NCBI GenBank assembly: GCA_034005525.1
Contig: JAVEUP010000017.1
Coordinates: forward strand, 6,346 to 70,345
Length of the DNA stretch: 64,000 nucleotides
Direction: 5' to 3'
From: PWXP01 sp034005525
GTDB taxonomy: Bacteria > Planctomycetota > Planctomycetia > Pirellulales > Thermoguttaceae
The notes under the pieces were generated by a model. It saw nothing but the letters and a program-made list of their open reading frames with translations, did not search any database and was not told the DNA's origin. Each line of letters opens with the position of its first letter. Position 1 is the first letter of the stretch. This document shows, piece after piece, positions 43,836-52,229 of this stretch. A program made the translations under genes and the position numbers.

Positions 43836-44013
43836 CAGGCGATTTCCCCGTGGCGTTCGTACAGAAGGCAGCCCGCCAGATGCTGTTCGAGTCGGTCCAG
43901 AGGCTGCCGTACATCATTTCGATGTCGCCGGTCCATCCGCACGTCGCGTACATCTTGGTGAAGAGAATGCTGTTGGAGGTCCATCACTGAAGTAACTCAG
44001 CCTGTTAGAGCCC
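43836..44013 (-). pseudogene. Internal fragment of a DUF1559 gene
   Basis: It matches 40724-40912 inside the intact DUF1559 gene, at over 90 percent identity by eye ('ggcgatttccccgtggcgtt' start). A one-base deletion near 43980 breaks the frame. Neither pilin-like start nor C-terminal end is present. It lies 22 bp after the zinc-finger gene. Confidence 0.88.
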
Positions 44014-44122
44014 TGCGGCCGTGCGACTTTGCTTTCAAGAGTCGTGTTCAGCCAGGACGACGACCTTCTGCGCGAGGCTACCGAACGACGACGGAAGGCC
44101 GGCGCTTTCCCCTTGCTCCTTT

Positions 44123-44203
44123 GCGTCTTCGCGGCTTGGCGCCTTTGCGTGTAAGCCTGAGCCGGGCATACCTGAACGCAAAGGCGCCAAGCCGCGAAGA
44201 CGC
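44123..44203. repeat. Perfect 28-bp inverted repeat (family F)
   Basis: The arms 44123-44150 and 44176-44203 pair exactly (core GGCGCCTTTGCGT / ACGCAAAGGCGCC) with a 25-nt loop. It lies just beyond the 3' end of rnr and may double as its terminator. Confidence 0.8.
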
Positions 44204-44258
44204 CAAGAACCTGGAATCGGTTTCGCGCCGACCTTCTGCCCGGGTAACCGCCGCATTC

Positions 44259-46547
44259 TCATTTCCGCCGCTTCGACTTGCCCGGCCGCTTGGCGGCGCG
44301 CTTCGCCGGCCCGCGGGCGGGGCCTTTGCCGCGCTGCTTGGAGGTGGCAGCCGGTTCGGTGCGGGCCTTTGGCCGGCTGAGGGGTTTGCGGCCGGCAAGG
44401 CGGAAGTCCAACTCGCGGCGCTCGAGGTCGACGCGGGCGACGGCCACTTCCAGCACGTCGCCCAGGCGGTACTGGTTGCCGGAGCGGTGGCCGGCCAGCG
44501 TGTGGGCGCGGCGGTCGAAGTGGTAGAAATCGTCGGTGAGGGATTCGACGTGGACCAGGCCCTCGGCCGGCAGCTCGATGCCCTGCACGAACAGGCCGAA
44601 GCTTTCGACGCCGGTAACGACGGCGGTCATCTTCTCGCCAATTCGCGTGCTCAGGTAGCTGAGCAACTTGAGCTTCGTCAGTTCGCGTTCGGCCGTCTCG
44701 GCCCGCTGCTCCCGATCGGAGCAGTGCTGCCCGAGCACCGCCAGCACGTCGTAGTCGCTGACCGGCTTTCGGCCGGTGAGGATGGCGTCGAAGAGGCGAT
44801 GGATGGTCAGGTCGGGGTAGCGCCGGATCGGGGAGGTGAAGTGGCAGTAGCAGTCGCTGGCCAGCCCGAAATGGCCTTCTTCCTGCGGTCCGTACACCGC
44901 CCGCTGCATCGAGCGGAGCACGGCGTAGTGGACCGCGTGCTGTTCCGGCCGGCCGGCCGACATGTCGAGTACGTTTTGCAGCTCGAACCGGCTTTCGAGG
45001 CTGTGGACCTCGAACCCCAGTTCGCGCACGAACTCGGTCAGCACCTTGAGCTTGCGCGGTGCGGGGGCCTCGTGGATGCGGCGGAGGAAGGGAATCTCCC
45101 GCTCGAAAAGCTGCTCGGCCACCGCCTCGTTGGCCGCCAGCATGAACTCCTCGATGATCTGGTGGCTTTCCGTATTCGGCACGACGTGGGCGCCGGTCAC
45201 GCGGCCGTCCTTGTCCAGATCGACCTTCAGGTCCGGCATGTGCAGTTCGAGCGATCCGCGCTCGCGGCGTCGCCGGCGGAGCGTCATGGCCAACTCGTGC
45301 ATCCGGGAGAGCAACCCGCACACCTTTGCGCCCCAGCGGCGCTGGAACGCCTCGGGGCCGGCCAGGAACTCGTCGACCTCTTCGTACGTGAGCCGCCGGC
45401 TGCTCTTGATGGCCGCGCTGTGGCACTCGGCATGCGTGCGCACGCCCTCGGGCGTGAACTCCATGACGACCGACTTCGTATACCGCACCTTGCGCGGCTG
45501 GAGGCTGGCCAGGCTGTTGCTGATGATCTCCGGCAGCATGGGCAGTACGCGGTCGGGCAGGTAGACGCTGGTGGCCCGGTCGCGCGCTTCGCGGTCGAGC
45601 GCGGTATTGGGGCCGACGAAGTGAACCACGTCGGCAATGTGGACGCCAAGCCGCCAGTGGCCGTTGTCCAGCCGTTCGAGCGAGATGGCGTCGTCGAAGT
45701 CGCGGGCATCTTCCGGGTCGATGGTGACGACCGTTTCGGCGGTGAAGTTGGTGCGTTCGGCCAGATTGGTTTCGTCGAACTGCCGGGCCTGCTCGCGCGC
45801 CTCGGCGAGGGCGTCTTCGGGAAATTGGTCCGGCAGGTTGAACTCGTGCAGGATCGACAGGGTATCGACGCCCGGCTTGCCGCGCGGGCCGAGCACCTCG
45901 GTAATGACGCCTTCCCCCTCGCGCGCCGGCGACGGGAAGCGGATCATCTCGAACACAACCTTGTCGTCCGGCTGCGCGTTCTTCGCGCCGGGATCGCCCA
46001 CGGCTATCGGCTGGGCGAACACGCGGCCGTCCACCCACACATAACCGCCGTCGGCCTCTTCAAAGTACGTGCCGACGAACTGCTGCGTTTGCCGCTCCAT
46101 GACCTCGATAATCTCCCCGCGCGGGCCGGGGTCGCCGGGCCGCTGCCGGTTCAACTGCGCGAGCACGACGTCGCCGGAGGCGGCGTCGCCGGTCCACTTG
46201 GCGGGAATGTACACGTCCTCGGGCGGCTCCACCTGGCGGCCGCGCGAGTAAGGGCTGCCCGTGGCCGGGTCGTGCAGCCGCACGAATCCGAAGCCCGCCT
46301 GCATCCGCTGGAACGTGCCCACCACGCGGCCCGACTTGGGGCTGTCGGGTTCGGCGGGTTTGACCAGGTGGCTCGCACCATAGGCAAGCTGCCCCCGGCG
46401 CACCAGCCGCTTCACCGCCCGCCGCGCCTCCCGGGCCTCGTCTTTCGAAAGGTTCAGCCGCTCGGCGATAACCCGCGGTTTGACCGGCTGATAGCCAGTC
46501 CGGCCGACGAACTCGAGAATGCGGCGTTCCAACTCAAGAGGGTCCAT
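44259..46547 (-). CDS. rnr: Ribonuclease R (RNB-family 3'-5' exoribonuclease)
   Basis: This 762-residue hydrolytic exoribonuclease degrades structured RNA. Modules in order: a helix-turn-helix-like N-terminus (1-70), cold-shock domains (about 75-230), the RNB catalytic domain with TIDPEDARDFDDAIS (Asp cluster binding Mg2+), an S1 domain (about 650-735) and a Lys/Arg-rich tail. Length and order are standard. It overlaps the upstream yhaM-like gene by 14 bp, which couples two 3'-exoribonucleases. A second copy of its tail lies at 42918. Confidence 0.95.
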   Translation of the reverse strand: MDPLELERRILEFVGRTGYQPVKPRVIAERLNLSKDEAREARRAVKRLVRRGQLAYGASHLVKPAEPDSPKSGRVVGTFQRMQAGFGFVRLHDPATGSPYSRGRQVEPPEDVYIPAKWTGDAASGDVVLAQLNRQRPGDPGPRGEIIEVMERQTQQFVGTYFEEADGGYVWVDGRVFAQPIAVGDPGAKNAQPDDKVVFEMIRFPSPAREGEGVITEVLGPRGKPGVDTLSILHEFNLPDQFPEDALAEAREQARQFDETNLAERTNFTAETVVTIDPEDARDFDDAISLERLDNGHWRLGVHIADVVHFVGPNTALDREARDRATSVYLPDRVLPMLPEIISNSLASLQPRKVRYTKSVVMEFTPEGVRTHAECHSAAIKSSRRLTYEEVDEFLAGPEAFQRRWGAKVCGLLSRMHELAMTLRRRRRERGSLELHMPDLKVDLDKDGRVTGAHVVPNTESHQIIEEFMLAANEAVAEQLFEREIPFLRRIHEAPAPRKLKVLTEFVRELGFEVHSLESRFELQNVLDMSAGRPEQHAVHYAVLRSMQRAVYGPQEEGHFGLASDCYCHFTSPIRRYPDLTIHRLFDAILTGRKPVSDYDVLAVLGQHCSDREQRAETAERELTKLKLLSYLSTRIGEKMTAVVTGVESFGLFVQGIELPAEGLVHVESLTDDFYHFDRRAHTLAGHRSGNQYRLGDVLEVAVARVDLERRELDFRLAGRKPLSRPKARTEPAATSKQRGKGPARGPAKRAAKRPGKSKRRK

Positions 46548-47511
46548 GGTTGGCTCCCTTGTAAATCTTGCGCCCGAGGTTGGGCTGGTAGGTGGTCCAT
46601 GGACTGTCGGTGTTCGGATCGGCCTTTATGATCAACTCGAACGCGTTCAGTTTGGAGTCCAGCAGGTCGAGGCAATGCAGGGCCAGGGCTTCGAGGGTCA
46701 TGGGCACCTTCGGGCTGCCGTACTCGTATTCGCCGTGATGGCTCAGCAGCATGTGCTTGAGCCTCAGCACGGTTTCGGCGGGGATTGGCTCGCCGGAGAG
46801 GCGCTCGGCCTCGGCCACCTTGTCGTTGAGCATCTCGACGGCCAGAACCAGGTGGCCCACGAGCTGGCCTTCATCGGTGTATTCGAGCCCGGCCTGGAAA
46901 CCCAACTCGCGCGTCTTGCCGATGTCGTGCAGCATGGCCCCGAGCACGAGCAGGTCGCGGTCGATTTTCGGGTAGCACGGGGCAATGCGATCGGCCGCCT
47001 CCATCATGCCGACCGTATGTTCCAGCAGCCCGCCGTGATAGGCATGATGGTGCTTTGTACCGGCCGGTGCCAGCGTGAAGCGGGCTACAAATTCGTCGTC
47101 GAGCAGGAAGCACTCGGCCAGGGTCTTCAGAGCCGGGTCGCCGATGCCGCGAACCAACTCCTTCAGCCGGGCGAAGAGCCGCTGGGCGTCGACGGCGGGC
47201 TCGGGTTCGAAGTCGGCCGGGTCGACCTCGTCCGATTCGACCGGGTCGATGCGCTTGGCGATCATCTGCACCGCGCCCTGGAACAACTGGGTATTGCCCT
47301 GCACTCGCACATAGTCGCCGTCGTTGAAGGATTGGTAGAGCGTTTCGTCGGCATTCCACAGCCGCGCACTGATCGATCCGGTACGGTCGGACAGCTCGAC
47401 CTGAAGGTACAGATTTCCGTTCCGGTTGGGGCGCAACTGCTTGCCCGAGGCGACGAACACCTCGTCGACCACGTCTTGTTGGCCCAACTCACGAATAAAC
47501 TTGCGCGGCAT
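46534..47511 (-). CDS. YhaM-family 3'-5' exoribonuclease (OB fold + HD domain)
   Basis: This 325-residue protein has an N-terminal OB-fold nucleic-acid domain (about residues 15-90, 'LYLQVELSDRTGSISARLWNAD') and a C-terminal HD phosphohydrolase domain with metal residues in 'HHAYHGGLLEHTVGMM' and 'MLHDIGKTREL'. This matches YhaM/CBF1 exonucleases, which degrade RNA and DNA from the 3' end with Mn2+. Overlap with rnr by 14 bp makes an RNA-turnover operon. Confidence 0.88.
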   Translation of the reverse strand: MPRKFIRELGQQDVVDEVFVASGKQLRPNRNGNLYLQVELSDRTGSISARLWNADETLYQSFNDGDYVRVQGNTQLFQGAVQMIAKRIDPVESDEVDPADFEPEPAVDAQRLFARLKELVRGIGDPALKTLAECFLLDDEFVARFTLAPAGTKHHHAYHGGLLEHTVGMMEAADRIAPCYPKIDRDLLVLGAMLHDIGKTRELGFQAGLEYTDEGQLVGHLVLAVEMLNDKVAEAERLSGEPIPAETVLRLKHMLLSHHGEYEYGSPKVPMTLEALALHCLDLLDSKLNAFELIIKADPNTDSPWTTYQPNLGRKIYKGANHGPS

Positions 47512-47674
47512 GGAAAACCTCTCGGGTCCAAAATAACAGCCAGTCGGCAGGAATGAATTCGATTCAAACGACTCAACCCGCCAATTCTACGGTGCCGCGG
47601 CAGACCGCACAAGGGGGGCGACAGGACCGCCCGGAGCCGGGTCGGCAATGATTCCTTCTCGCCGGCGAACCGCT

Positions 47675-48829
47675 TCACCCCTGCGACGTTCTTCGATACT
47701 GGCGAGGCGAAAGTCCCACGCATTTCTTGAACGCCGCGCTCATGTACTCGACATGGGTGTAACCGGCAAGTTGGGCAACCCGCGTCATGGGCAAATCGGT
47801 TTCCGAAAGAAGCTGCTTGACGCGATCGATCCGGACGCGGACGATCTCCTCGTGCGGCGTGCAGCCGAGGATCCTCCGGAACCGGCTTTCGAGATCCCGG
47901 CGGGTCAACGGCACGTCCTTCAGAACGTCGGCCACGTTAATCCCCTCGCACGCCCGCCGGCGAATGAAACGCACGGCCGTGGCGACCTCGGGGTCGTCGA
48001 TGGCGAGAATATCGGTTGACTGGCGGGTGGCGATGCCCAGCGGCGGAATCCGATGGGACTGCTCGCCCAGCCTCTCGCCTGCCATCATGCGGCCCAGCAG
48101 CGCAGCCGCCTGGTAGCCGGTGCGGTGCGTGTTGGGGATGACGCTCGAAAGCGGGGGCGTGGCAAGGTTGCACAGCAGGTCGTCGTTGTCCACGCCGATA
48201 ACGGCCACCTCCTCCGGCACGGCGACGCCTGCCTCGCGGCAAGCGTCGAGCAGTTGCTGCCCCTTGATGTCGTAACAGGCCATCACACCGATCGGCTTCG
48301 GCAACTTCCGTACCCATGCCACCAGTCGCCGGTGCTCGCGCCGGTGCGACACGGGTTTGCCCGGCGTGGCTGCCGACTCGTATACGTGGCACTGCCCGCC
48401 CGACGCGGCGACCATCCGCTCGAAGTGCTCGCGGCGCCATTTCGACCAGTTGAACCGCGGCTCGCCGCAGAAGCCGAACTGCCGGAACCCGCGCTGCAGC
48501 AGATGATCGACCGCGGCGCGAGTGAAGGCCTCGTCATCGGTCTCCACCCATGGGATGACCGGCAGAAGGCGCGCGGCACTAACGTCGACGGCAGGCAGCC
48601 GGGCCCTGGCTACGGCGCGGGCGATCTGAGGGGTTTCGATGCGGGCAATGATTCCGTCGCCGTGCCAGCGCTTCAGCCAGCCTGGCGGCGCCTCGCCGCG
48701 GCCTTGTTCCGGCAAATAGATGGACCAGGGGCCATGCTCCCGGACATACGCCATGATGCCGCGCAGGAGTCCGCGCGAATACTCGTTGGACGTTTCTATC
48801 AACAGGACAACATCAGGCCGTTCCGACAC
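47675..48829 (-). CDS. XylR-type regulator (LacI-like sensor, AraC helix-turn-helix)
   Basis: This 384-residue regulator has a periplasmic-binding-protein-like sugar-sensor domain (about residues 5-270, 'VAVIGVDNDDLLCNLATPPLSSV' is the LacI-family signature) and a C-terminal AraC/XylS DNA-binding domain (about 280-384, 'LPMTRVAQLAGYTHVEYMSAAFKK'). XylR proteins usually activate pentose or other sugar genes. The GTG start at 48829 is followed by clear similarity. It is divergent from the oxidoreductase gene at 49195, which it probably controls together with 50824-53345. Confidence 0.92.
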   Translation of the reverse strand: MSERPDVVLLIETSNEYSRGLLRGIMAYVREHGPWSIYLPEQGRGEAPPGWLKRWHGDGIIARIETPQIARAVARARLPAVDVSAARLLPVIPWVETDDEAFTRAAVDHLLQRGFRQFGFCGEPRFNWSKWRREHFERMVAASGGQCHVYESAATPGKPVSHRREHRRLVAWVRKLPKPIGVMACYDIKGQQLLDACREAGVAVPEEVAVIGVDNDDLLCNLATPPLSSVIPNTHRTGYQAAALLGRMMAGERLGEQSHRIPPLGIATRQSTDILAIDDPEVATAVRFIRRRACEGINVADVLKDVPLTRRDLESRFRRILGCTPHEEIVRVRIDRVKQLLSETDLPMTRVAQLAGYTHVEYMSAAFKKCVGLSPRQYRRTSQG

Positions 48830-49194
48830 GCTTCCACTCCCGACGGGGCTACGACACCTACACCATAGCGAAAAACCCGCCCCGCCGCCACCGGCAAAGG
48901 GTGATCCGTTACCTGCAGCCGCGTGATCTCCGTCCCCGCCGGGGCGGGCCCGGCGGGGAAGATGGGGAGCGCGAGGGTTGCGGCTGGTAGCTGGCCAGTC
49001 ATGAAACCGGCCGGGGCAGGCCCGGCGGGGAAGAAGGCGGGCGTAGCTAACTGACCGCAGCCCCGGTAAAAACCTTATCTTTTTGGGACTGAAATCTCAT
49101 GGACGCCGCATCCGCCGCCGGGGAGAATGAGCGGCGGGTTGCGGAGCCGACGAGGCATGCCCTACCAAAACACTACTGATGGGGAGAAACGACC
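48830..49194. promoter_or_regulatory. Divergent control region with a direct repeat
   Basis: This shared region lies between the XylR-type gene and the oxidoreductase genes. GCCGGGGCgGGCCCGGCGGG occurs twice (48938-48960 and 49010-49033). The spacing of about 72 bp between copies could suit two-site regulator binding, but the units also look like ordinary repeats. I cannot identify promoter boxes with confidence. Confidence 0.4.
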
Positions 49195-50556
49195 ATGTCA
49201 CAACAAATCTCACGCAGGCAATGGCTCGGCGGCGTCGCGGCCGCGGGAGCCGCTGTCACCATCGTTCCACGTCACGTGCTCGGCGGGGCAAACCAGACCG
49301 CCCCGAGCGAGAAGCTCGCGCTGGCCGGCATCGGCGTGGGCGGCATCGGGTTCGGGCAGCTTCAGGCGTGCGAAGGGGCCGGCTTCCAAATCGTCGCACT
49401 ATGCGACGTCGACGACGTGTACGCCAAGAAGGCGTACGACCGGTGGCCCCAGGCCAAGCGGTTCCGCGACTATCGCGAAATGTACGAGGCGATCGATTCG
49501 GAAATCGACGCCGTTTATTGCGGAACGCCGGACCACACGCACGCGGTTATCGTCCTGCCGGCACTGCGGCGTAAGAAGCACGTCTGCTGCGTGAAGCCCA
49601 TCACGCGCACCATCCGCGAATGCCGCACGTTGGTCGATACGGCCCGCGAGGCAGGCGTCGCCACGACCGACACGTCCTCGCCGAATACCAGCGAGGCCGC
49701 CTGCCGCACGTGCGAATTGATCTGGGCAGGGGCGATCGGCCCGGTGCGTGAGGTGCACATGTGGAGCGACCGCCCCTGGTGGCCGCAGGGCATGACGCGC
49801 CCGGCCGGCGAGGACGCCGTCCCCGAAACGCTCGACTGGGATCTGTGGATCGGGCCGGCGGCCATGCGGCCGTTCAAAGAGGCATGGCCCGACGGGCACC
49901 TGGCTTTGGAACAGGGACTGCGGCGATTCCGGAATGCGGTGTATCACCCGTGGAACTTCCGCGGCTGGTGGGACTTCGGCACCGGCTCGCTGGGCGACAT
50001 GGGTTGCCACCATGCCAATACGCCGTTCCGCGCGCTGAAGCTGACGCATCCGGTGGGCGTCTCGGCCTCGTCCAGCAAGGTGATGCCCGAAACGGCTCCG
50101 CTGGCATCCATCGTTACCTACGAGTTCCCCGCCCGCGACGACATGCCGCCGGTTCGCGTCGTGTGGTACGACGGCGGACTGAAGCCATTGAGTCCGAGAC
50201 CCGGTTTCCCGCTGGGCGGCAGCGGCGAAATGTACATTGGCGACGACGGCTTCATGATCGGCCCGAACGTCTTCCCCGAAGAACGCGCGAAGAAGTTCGC
50301 CGACGTTCCCCGCACCCTGCCGCGCCGCCCGGGCATCTACGCCGAATGGATCGAGGCGTGCCGCGGCGGCGAGCCTGCGGGAACCCACTTCCCCACGGCG
50401 GGACTGCTGGCCGAGTTCGTCCTGCTGGGCAACATTGCCATCCGCACGGGTAAGCAGCTTGAGTGGGACGGACCGGCCGGACGATTCACCAATGACGAGG
50501 CGGCCAACGGGATGATCCACAACGAGTATCGTGAGGGCTGGTCGCTGGAAGCGTAG
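49195..50556 (+). CDS. Gfo/Idh/MocA-family oxidoreductase with Tat-like leader (1)
   Basis: This 453-residue NAD(P)-dependent dehydrogenase acts on a sugar or cyclitol. The Tat-type leader begins 'SRRQWLGGVAAAGAAVTIVP' (RRQW). The Rossmann fold follows ('LALAGIGVGGIGFGQLQ', about residues 42-58) with 'GTPDHTHAVIVLPALRR'. The usual EKP motif is CVKP, so the glutamate is replaced by valine while the catalytic Lys stays. Such exported oxidoreductases are abundant in planctomycetes and mostly uncharacterised. GGGGAG precedes the ATG. Confidence 0.88.
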   Translation: MSQQISRRQWLGGVAAAGAAVTIVPRHVLGGANQTAPSEKLALAGIGVGGIGFGQLQACEGAGFQIVALCDVDDVYAKKAYDRWPQAKRFRDYREMYEAIDSEIDAVYCGTPDHTHAVIVLPALRRKKHVCCVKPITRTIRECRTLVDTAREAGVATTDTSSPNTSEAACRTCELIWAGAIGPVREVHMWSDRPWWPQGMTRPAGEDAVPETLDWDLWIGPAAMRPFKEAWPDGHLALEQGLRRFRNAVYHPWNFRGWWDFGTGSLGDMGCHHANTPFRALKLTHPVGVSASSSKVMPETAPLASIVTYEFPARDDMPPVRVVWYDGGLKPLSPRPGFPLGGSGEMYIGDDGFMIGPNVFPEERAKKFADVPRTLPRRPGIYAEWIEACRGGEPAGTHFPTAGLLAEFVLLGNIAIRTGKQLEWDGPAGRFTNDEAANGMIHNEYREGWSLEA

Positions 50557-50617
50557 CACACAAACGGATTGCGCGGCACAGGACCGGAGAAGGGTGGGAC
50601 CCGCAACCGTCGCGCTG

Positions 50618-50771
50618 TTGGAGTTCACGCTTCAGCGTGCTGTGTATGGCGCATACTTGGTTCGCACGCTAAAGCGTGAACTCCAACAATCGCATGCTAA
50701 AGCGTGAACTCCAACAATCGCACGCTAAAGCGTGAACTCCAACAATCGCACGCTAAAGCGTGAACTCCAAC
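50618..50771. repeat. Tandem array of a 28-bp repeat (family K)
   Basis: CGCACGCTAAAGCGTGAACT and the next 8 bases form a 28-bp unit repeated at 50663, 50691, 50719 and (shortened) 50747. The only change is one T in the second copy. An inverted half unit at 50618-50641 faces them. The array lies between the first and second oxidoreductase genes. Each unit contains a small palindrome (ACGCTAAAGCGT). Confidence 0.88.
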
Positions 50772-50823
50772 GGTTTGCGCCGTGATAGCCTCTATCCCCC
50801 TTTCCCCAACTTGGAGAGAGAAG

Positions 50824-52197
50824 ATGATGAGAGATACACCCGTTTTGACCTCACGCCGGCTATTCTTGCGGCTTGCCGCCCTTGGCATTGCCGCACCGCA
50901 TGTTGTTCCCCGCCTGGCCGCCGGCGCCGACTCGCCGAATGAGAAGCTCGGCGTGGGTTGCATTGGCGTGGGCGGCCGCGGGTCGTACGTCGGGAGCATC
51001 GCCTGCGAGCTTGGCAACAGGGTGGCCGCGGCCGACGTCGACCGGCACCGTGCCGAGCGGTTCGCCGGCGGCGGCCCGTGCGCCGCTTATACCGATTACC
51101 GCCAACTGCTCGACCGCGACGACGTCGACGTGGTCACCATCGGCACGCCCGACCATTGGCATACGAGAATCTGCATCGACGCGATGAAGGCGGGCAAGGA
51201 CGTCTACTGTGAAAAGCCGTTGACGCTGACCATCGACGAGGGAAAGAAGCTGTGCCGCGTGGTTCGCGAGACGGGGCGCATGCTGCAGGTGGGAACCCAG
51301 CAGCGCGCCAGCGCGCAATTTCTGCTGGCCGTGGCCATCGCCCGTAGCGGGCGGCTGGGGAAGCAGATCAAGGCCACGTGCGGGATCGGCGGCGGGCCCG
51401 GAAGCGGCGTGTTCCCCACCGCCGACCCGCCGGAGCACCTCAACTGGGACGTCTGGCTCGGACAGTGCCCGGTGGTTCCGTACACGCCCGAGCGGTGCCA
51501 CGGCAACTTTCGCTGGTGGCTGGAGTATTCCGGCGGCAAGATGACCGACTGGGGCGCCCATCACGTCGACATTGCTCAGTGGGCGCTCGGCTTCGATCAT
51601 TTCGGACCCGTCGAGGCCGAAGGGCGCGGGCAATTCCCCAATTTCCCCGACGACGTCGATCCGGTCGAGTTCTTCGCCGGTCGGGTGAAGCTGCCCAACG
51701 GCTTCAACGCGGCAACCACGTTCGACGTGACGCTCACCTTCGCCAACGGATCGTCGCTCGTTACGACGCCCGGCGAGAACGGCATTCTGCTGGAAGGCGA
51801 GGAGGGCCGAATCCTGGTGAACCGGGGGCGGATCACCGGGAAACCCATCGAGGAACTGACCGCGGCTGATCGCCAGCGGCTCGGCGAGGAAGTGGTCCGG
51901 CTCTACAAGGGCCGGCCGATCGATCCCGAGGCCATCACCACCGACGCCACCAATACTGGCAGGGACCAGGCCACGCCCGACCTGATGGCCAATTTCTTCG
52001 CCAGCGTGCGCGACCGGCAACAGCCCATTTCCGACGCGTTCACCCACCATCGCGGCGTCAGCTCGTGCCATCTGAGCAACATCGCCATGCTGTTGCGGAG
52101 AAAGCTGCGATGGGACCCCGAGCAGGAAGACTTCATCGGCGACGCCCAGGCCAGCGCCCTGGTAAGCCGGCCACAACGTGAACCGTACGCGATCTAG
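50824..52197 (+). CDS. Gfo/Idh/MocA-family oxidoreductase with Tat-like leader (2)
   Basis: This 457-residue dehydrogenase of the sugar/inositol type has a Tat-like leader with 'TSRRLFLRLAALGIAAPHV'. The Rossmann motif is VGCIGVGGRGSYVG, and the typical EKPLT motif is intact (YCEKPLT). The later part has 'MTDWGAHHVDIAQWALG' of the GFO C-terminal domain. GGAGAG precedes the ATG at 50824; an earlier frame start at 50782 adds repeat-derived residues. It is followed after 32 nt by the third oxidoreductase gene. Confidence 0.9.
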   Translation: MMRDTPVLTSRRLFLRLAALGIAAPHVVPRLAAGADSPNEKLGVGCIGVGGRGSYVGSIACELGNRVAAADVDRHRAERFAGGGPCAAYTDYRQLLDRDDVDVVTIGTPDHWHTRICIDAMKAGKDVYCEKPLTLTIDEGKKLCRVVRETGRMLQVGTQQRASAQFLLAVAIARSGRLGKQIKATCGIGGGPGSGVFPTADPPEHLNWDVWLGQCPVVPYTPERCHGNFRWWLEYSGGKMTDWGAHHVDIAQWALGFDHFGPVEAEGRGQFPNFPDDVDPVEFFAGRVKLPNGFNAATTFDVTLTFANGSSLVTTPGENGILLEGEEGRILVNRGRITGKPIEELTAADRQRLGEEVVRLYKGRPIDPEAITTDATNTGRDQATPDLMANFFASVRDRQQPISDAFTHHRGVSSCHLSNIAMLLRRKLRWDPEQEDFIGDAQASALVSRPQREPYAI

Positions 52198-52229
52198 TGC
52201 AAATAACCCTTTTTCAGGAGAAGACCGTC

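Noticed and set aside
44121..46631. Plus-strand open frame of 836 codons
   Set aside because: It is antisense to rnr, whose RNB and S1 domains are beyond doubt. The frame is open only because of codon bias.
48938..49033. Direct repeat as XylR operator
   Set aside because: The GCCGGGGCGGGCCCGGCGGG units are self-complementary GC blocks like other local repeats, so I list them only as part of the control region and do not claim an operator.
50618..50771. Possible CRISPR array
   Set aside because: The units are contiguous 28-bp tandem repeats with no unique spacers, and no cas genes are present.
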